From: Patiria miniata
Taxonomy: Eukaryota; Echinodermata; Asteroidea; Valvatida; Asterinidae
NCBI RefSeq assembly: GCF_015706575.1
Contig: NW_024037050.1
Span: 5,642,001-5,706,000, forward strand
Direction of reading: 5' to 3'
Length of the DNA: 64,000 bases
The position numbers and the translations under genes are program-made. Under the pieces are notes generated by a model. That model worked only from the letters and a program-made list of their open reading frames with translations, made no database searches and was not told where the DNA came from. Shown here piece after piece: positions 61,301-64,000 of this stretch (position 1 is the first letter of the stretch; each line of letters starts with the position of its first letter).

Positions 61301-64000
61301 TAATGATGTCTTTTTGGAGAAAAAAAAATCCAATATGATCCTCTTTTTGTATTTATCTCCGAAAAGGAAACCAATTTTTATGATCAAATTTCCCTTTCGC
61401 ATGCTAGGCCATTGGGATCTCTGAGATGTTGATTCTCAGTTTTGGGACTTTTTTTCCCTTCTTAAATTACATTATTTATCAGAAATTTTTATTGGATGAA
61501 ACAATCCTCATTTCAATATGAATTAACTCAGTTAAGCATTTTGCTGGACGGAAAAGAAGATATTTAACCACGAACTGGAGAAATATCTTCACATTCATCC
61601 CAGGCCACGTTAAGCCTGAAAGCCAGCGCGTATTTCGGCGCATTTAGGCCCGCCACCGAAGCGCAACAACTGAACTGCCGACCCGGGGTTCAAAGCATCG
61701 GCGCGGTCCCCATCGTCCATTCACCAACGCCATACGGTCAAAACCGGCTTAGCCCGACTTAGATTTCCCTCAGACATAATTGAAAGAAAACATGAACGTG
61801 TCATGACTATGTTACCCCGCGTGCCTTATGGGCAACATTTTGGCCCCGACACTCTTGGGAAATTAAAACACATGGGTTTCACTGCTACTTTTTTTGTACC
61901 CTGGTAGTTTTTATTCTCTTGTTAGGAGCCGACTGAGTCGAGTAATATACCCAGGACGATATGGCTCGCCGTTTTTTTTTTTTAGGCTTAGGCCTAATGG
62001 GTGTTGGAGTTGTAGGCAGGCGAGTGTGGCAGCGCGTTCAGCTGTAGCGGGGACACGGGCCGTAACTGCCGGGAGAGAGAATGCTGCCGTACGCACGGCC
62101 CCGTCGGGCCGCGACTACCAGGGTTAAACAACCCATAGGCTTGACTTTCGTCCCTAAACACTTGCCTCCGTCCAAGAGAATACGCTACAGTAACATCCAG
62201 GCCAGCATAACAATAACAACGTGTTCCAACCGCCAGCAACAGTCACAGACATCGCTGACCAGCAGCCTCAACTCGATTCTCCTGTTTGGGAACCTTTTTG
62301 GGGGGTTGTTTTTGCTGCCGAGAGTTTTGGGCGGGAACGAGCCATCGAAAATTCGGCGAAGAGGGGTGAAACTTCTCGCTTGGTAAGTCACATTGTGTCA
62401 CGTAGGATGCTGGCGGAGTCATGACGCCATCAACGCGATACGGTTTACCATAACAATGTCGAATTCGTTGTAAGTAGGTAGAGACCAAGACGTTAGAAAA
62501 TATAACAACTGGAATCCCGTGTCTCGATTGGGAAACGATGCCGGTAAGTCCCTGTATGATATTTCTGAACTAGACAATTTGAAACACTACTTTGGACGTT
62601 GTACCTGGTCAGTGCATGGTGACGAGACGGCAACATCGTAAAAGACTGAATTAAAACAAACTTTAATATAGTCATTGTATGAAGCCATGAATAATAACAG
62701 CCCGGCTTGAATGGCAACATGAGTTGTGATTGCGTTTTATTTTCTGCCCTTTTTGTCGTGTAAAATTCACTTTCCCGTATTAAGCCTACTTAAAAAAAAA
62801 TGATTGTCAACGTTTCATGCTGTGCACGCTCTAAATAATATGCGTCATGAATGAGCGGTTAATAGGCTTACATAAAATTAAGGAATTGCGTTTCTGAATT
62901 AATTTTTCATTAAATAACTCGTCATCGGTTGTGGCTCTCTGTGCGGGTTTTCCCACAGCCTACTTTCCCTATACAGCACTGCATGCTACCCTGTGTACAC
63001 ACGGCTGTAGACTGAGGTCTTGTTCTTGTCCCACCAGTGCTGTTAGAAAAACAAAAACAACTCCAGACTCGATCTAGCTGCGGGCGAAGTTAAGTGGCCT
63101 GGCCTTTAAAGACAGGAGATTTTTTCCCCCGATTGCGGCTATAGGAAGTAGTTTCAGAGAAACGATAAAGAAAAATTCGAAGTGGATGGCTTAATTCGCT
63201 GTCAACGGAAATCTAATGGGTTTAAGCTACATAACCAACTGTCTTCCTAATAAATGAATATATGACAAGTGCAATCAATGCGGGTTTTAAATGGTTTATT
63301 TTGATACTGCAATTCCTATAGAATCCTACGTGAGTATGTCTTATAAGTTCTCCGTTCTCTGATTTAAAAAAAAAAAACATTTTCAGCTACAGAAATTTAT
63401 AATTTCAAAGTTTCCAAACGTTTTAAGCCAAAGGGTTTTTGATTTTGTGACTGAATCTTTTTAATTTTTAATATGCATGTTCAATTACATGCATATAGGT
63501 ATTGCGTTTAAGTTGCCCGGCTGTCAATTTTAAGTATCTTCCATTAATCTGAAAGGAATTTTCATACGTTTGTTAAATGTTGTATAATATACCGTTTTCT
63601 TTTTATTTTTATACTGACAGAAATGTATCGATTGTGAGCAAATGAATTATTGACAGAAATGAAACTTAAGCGTTTATATCGGCTAATGTGTCCACCACAA
63701 TACAAGGTATATGTGCCAAGAATTAACCCATGTGTATTATTTGCCATCTCTCATTGAAAAGATGAAGTTTACTTAATGAAGACAATCTATAACCTCTACA
63801 AATGACAAGTGACATTACCCATGTCGTTCAGAGTGGCTCGTTCTTGAGAAATACTCTGAAAATAATCTTCTTCGCATCTTGTCATTTTTTTCTTCACTGT
63901 TCACATTTCATTCCGGTTTTGTTTATACAGCAAGACGATTGGAACGCAATCTGAATTAAATTTGCATCCATCTAGGCTTCATTTGAAACAATAAAAATTC
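58347..64000. other. Intergenic, no gene recognised
   Basis: Short frames only. TAGGCCTA lies at 61989-61996 beside another TTAGGC. A GC-rich patch spans 62000-62120. Nothing else supported. Confidence 0.6.

Noticed and set aside
1-64000. LTR or other virus-derived elements, CRISPR arrays, rRNA genes
   Set aside because: No paired long terminal direct repeats, recognisable virus-derived motifs, regularly spaced repeats or rRNA-like sequence seen.

Overview
The window looks like an intergenic-rich stretch of an animal nuclear genome carrying one recognisable protein-coding gene, an Sp6-9 (Sp8-like) zinc-finger transcription factor at about 21.3-24.1 kb on the + strand. The gene is a deuterostome or other invertebrate-type Sp8 homologue. 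The rest is AT-rich non-coding DNA with many homopolymer runs, miniature inverted-repeat elements and no bacterial-style gene packing. The octamer TAGGCCTA recurs seven times, which I associate from memory with echinoderm genomes. An ambulacrarian such as a sea urchin or sea star is my best guess, but species and phylum are not proven by anything here.

Layout. 1-20.9 kb: intergenic DNA with a 20-bp minisatellite (1251-1309), a 112-bp hairpin (4885-4996), a decayed minus-strand LINE tail (5879-6302), a long fold-back element (about 9197-9725), a tRNA-like SINE candidate (12.4 kb) and a mariner-like MITE (17503-17973). 20.9-24.1 kb: the Sp8-like locus, with a promoter-like CRE/CCAAT/E-box/TATA cluster, a possible but unproven first exon, a clear splice acceptor, one large coding exon (22108-23517) and a 3'UTR with AATAAA. 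24.1-64 kb: a further 40 kb without a recognisable gene. It holds a fold-back (27.2-27.4 kb), a second copy of the 17.5 kb MITE (27.8-28.2 kb), a TIR element containing a 20-bp palindrome (33.1-33.6 kb), an inverted pair of related TIR/hairpin elements (37014-37284 and 40482-40995), a perfect 34-bp palindrome (49825-49858), another mariner-like MITE (51653-52185), two small fold-backs and two weak tRNA-like SINE heads.

Biology. A developmental transcription factor isolated in non-coding DNA is a familiar arrangement, and some of the flanking DNA may be its cis-regulatory landscape. I cannot identify enhancers without cross-species alignment. The remaining recognisable content is almost entirely non-autonomous DNA-transposon debris. 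I saw no virus-derived element, CRISPR array, rRNA or confident tRNA gene, and no convincing evidence of a novel multi-gene system. The most interesting unexplained items are the hairpin-bearing element pair with TIR CAACCTCGTTCCCAGGG, the 34-bp palindrome, the miRNA-like hairpin at 4.9 kb and the TAGGCCTA excess.
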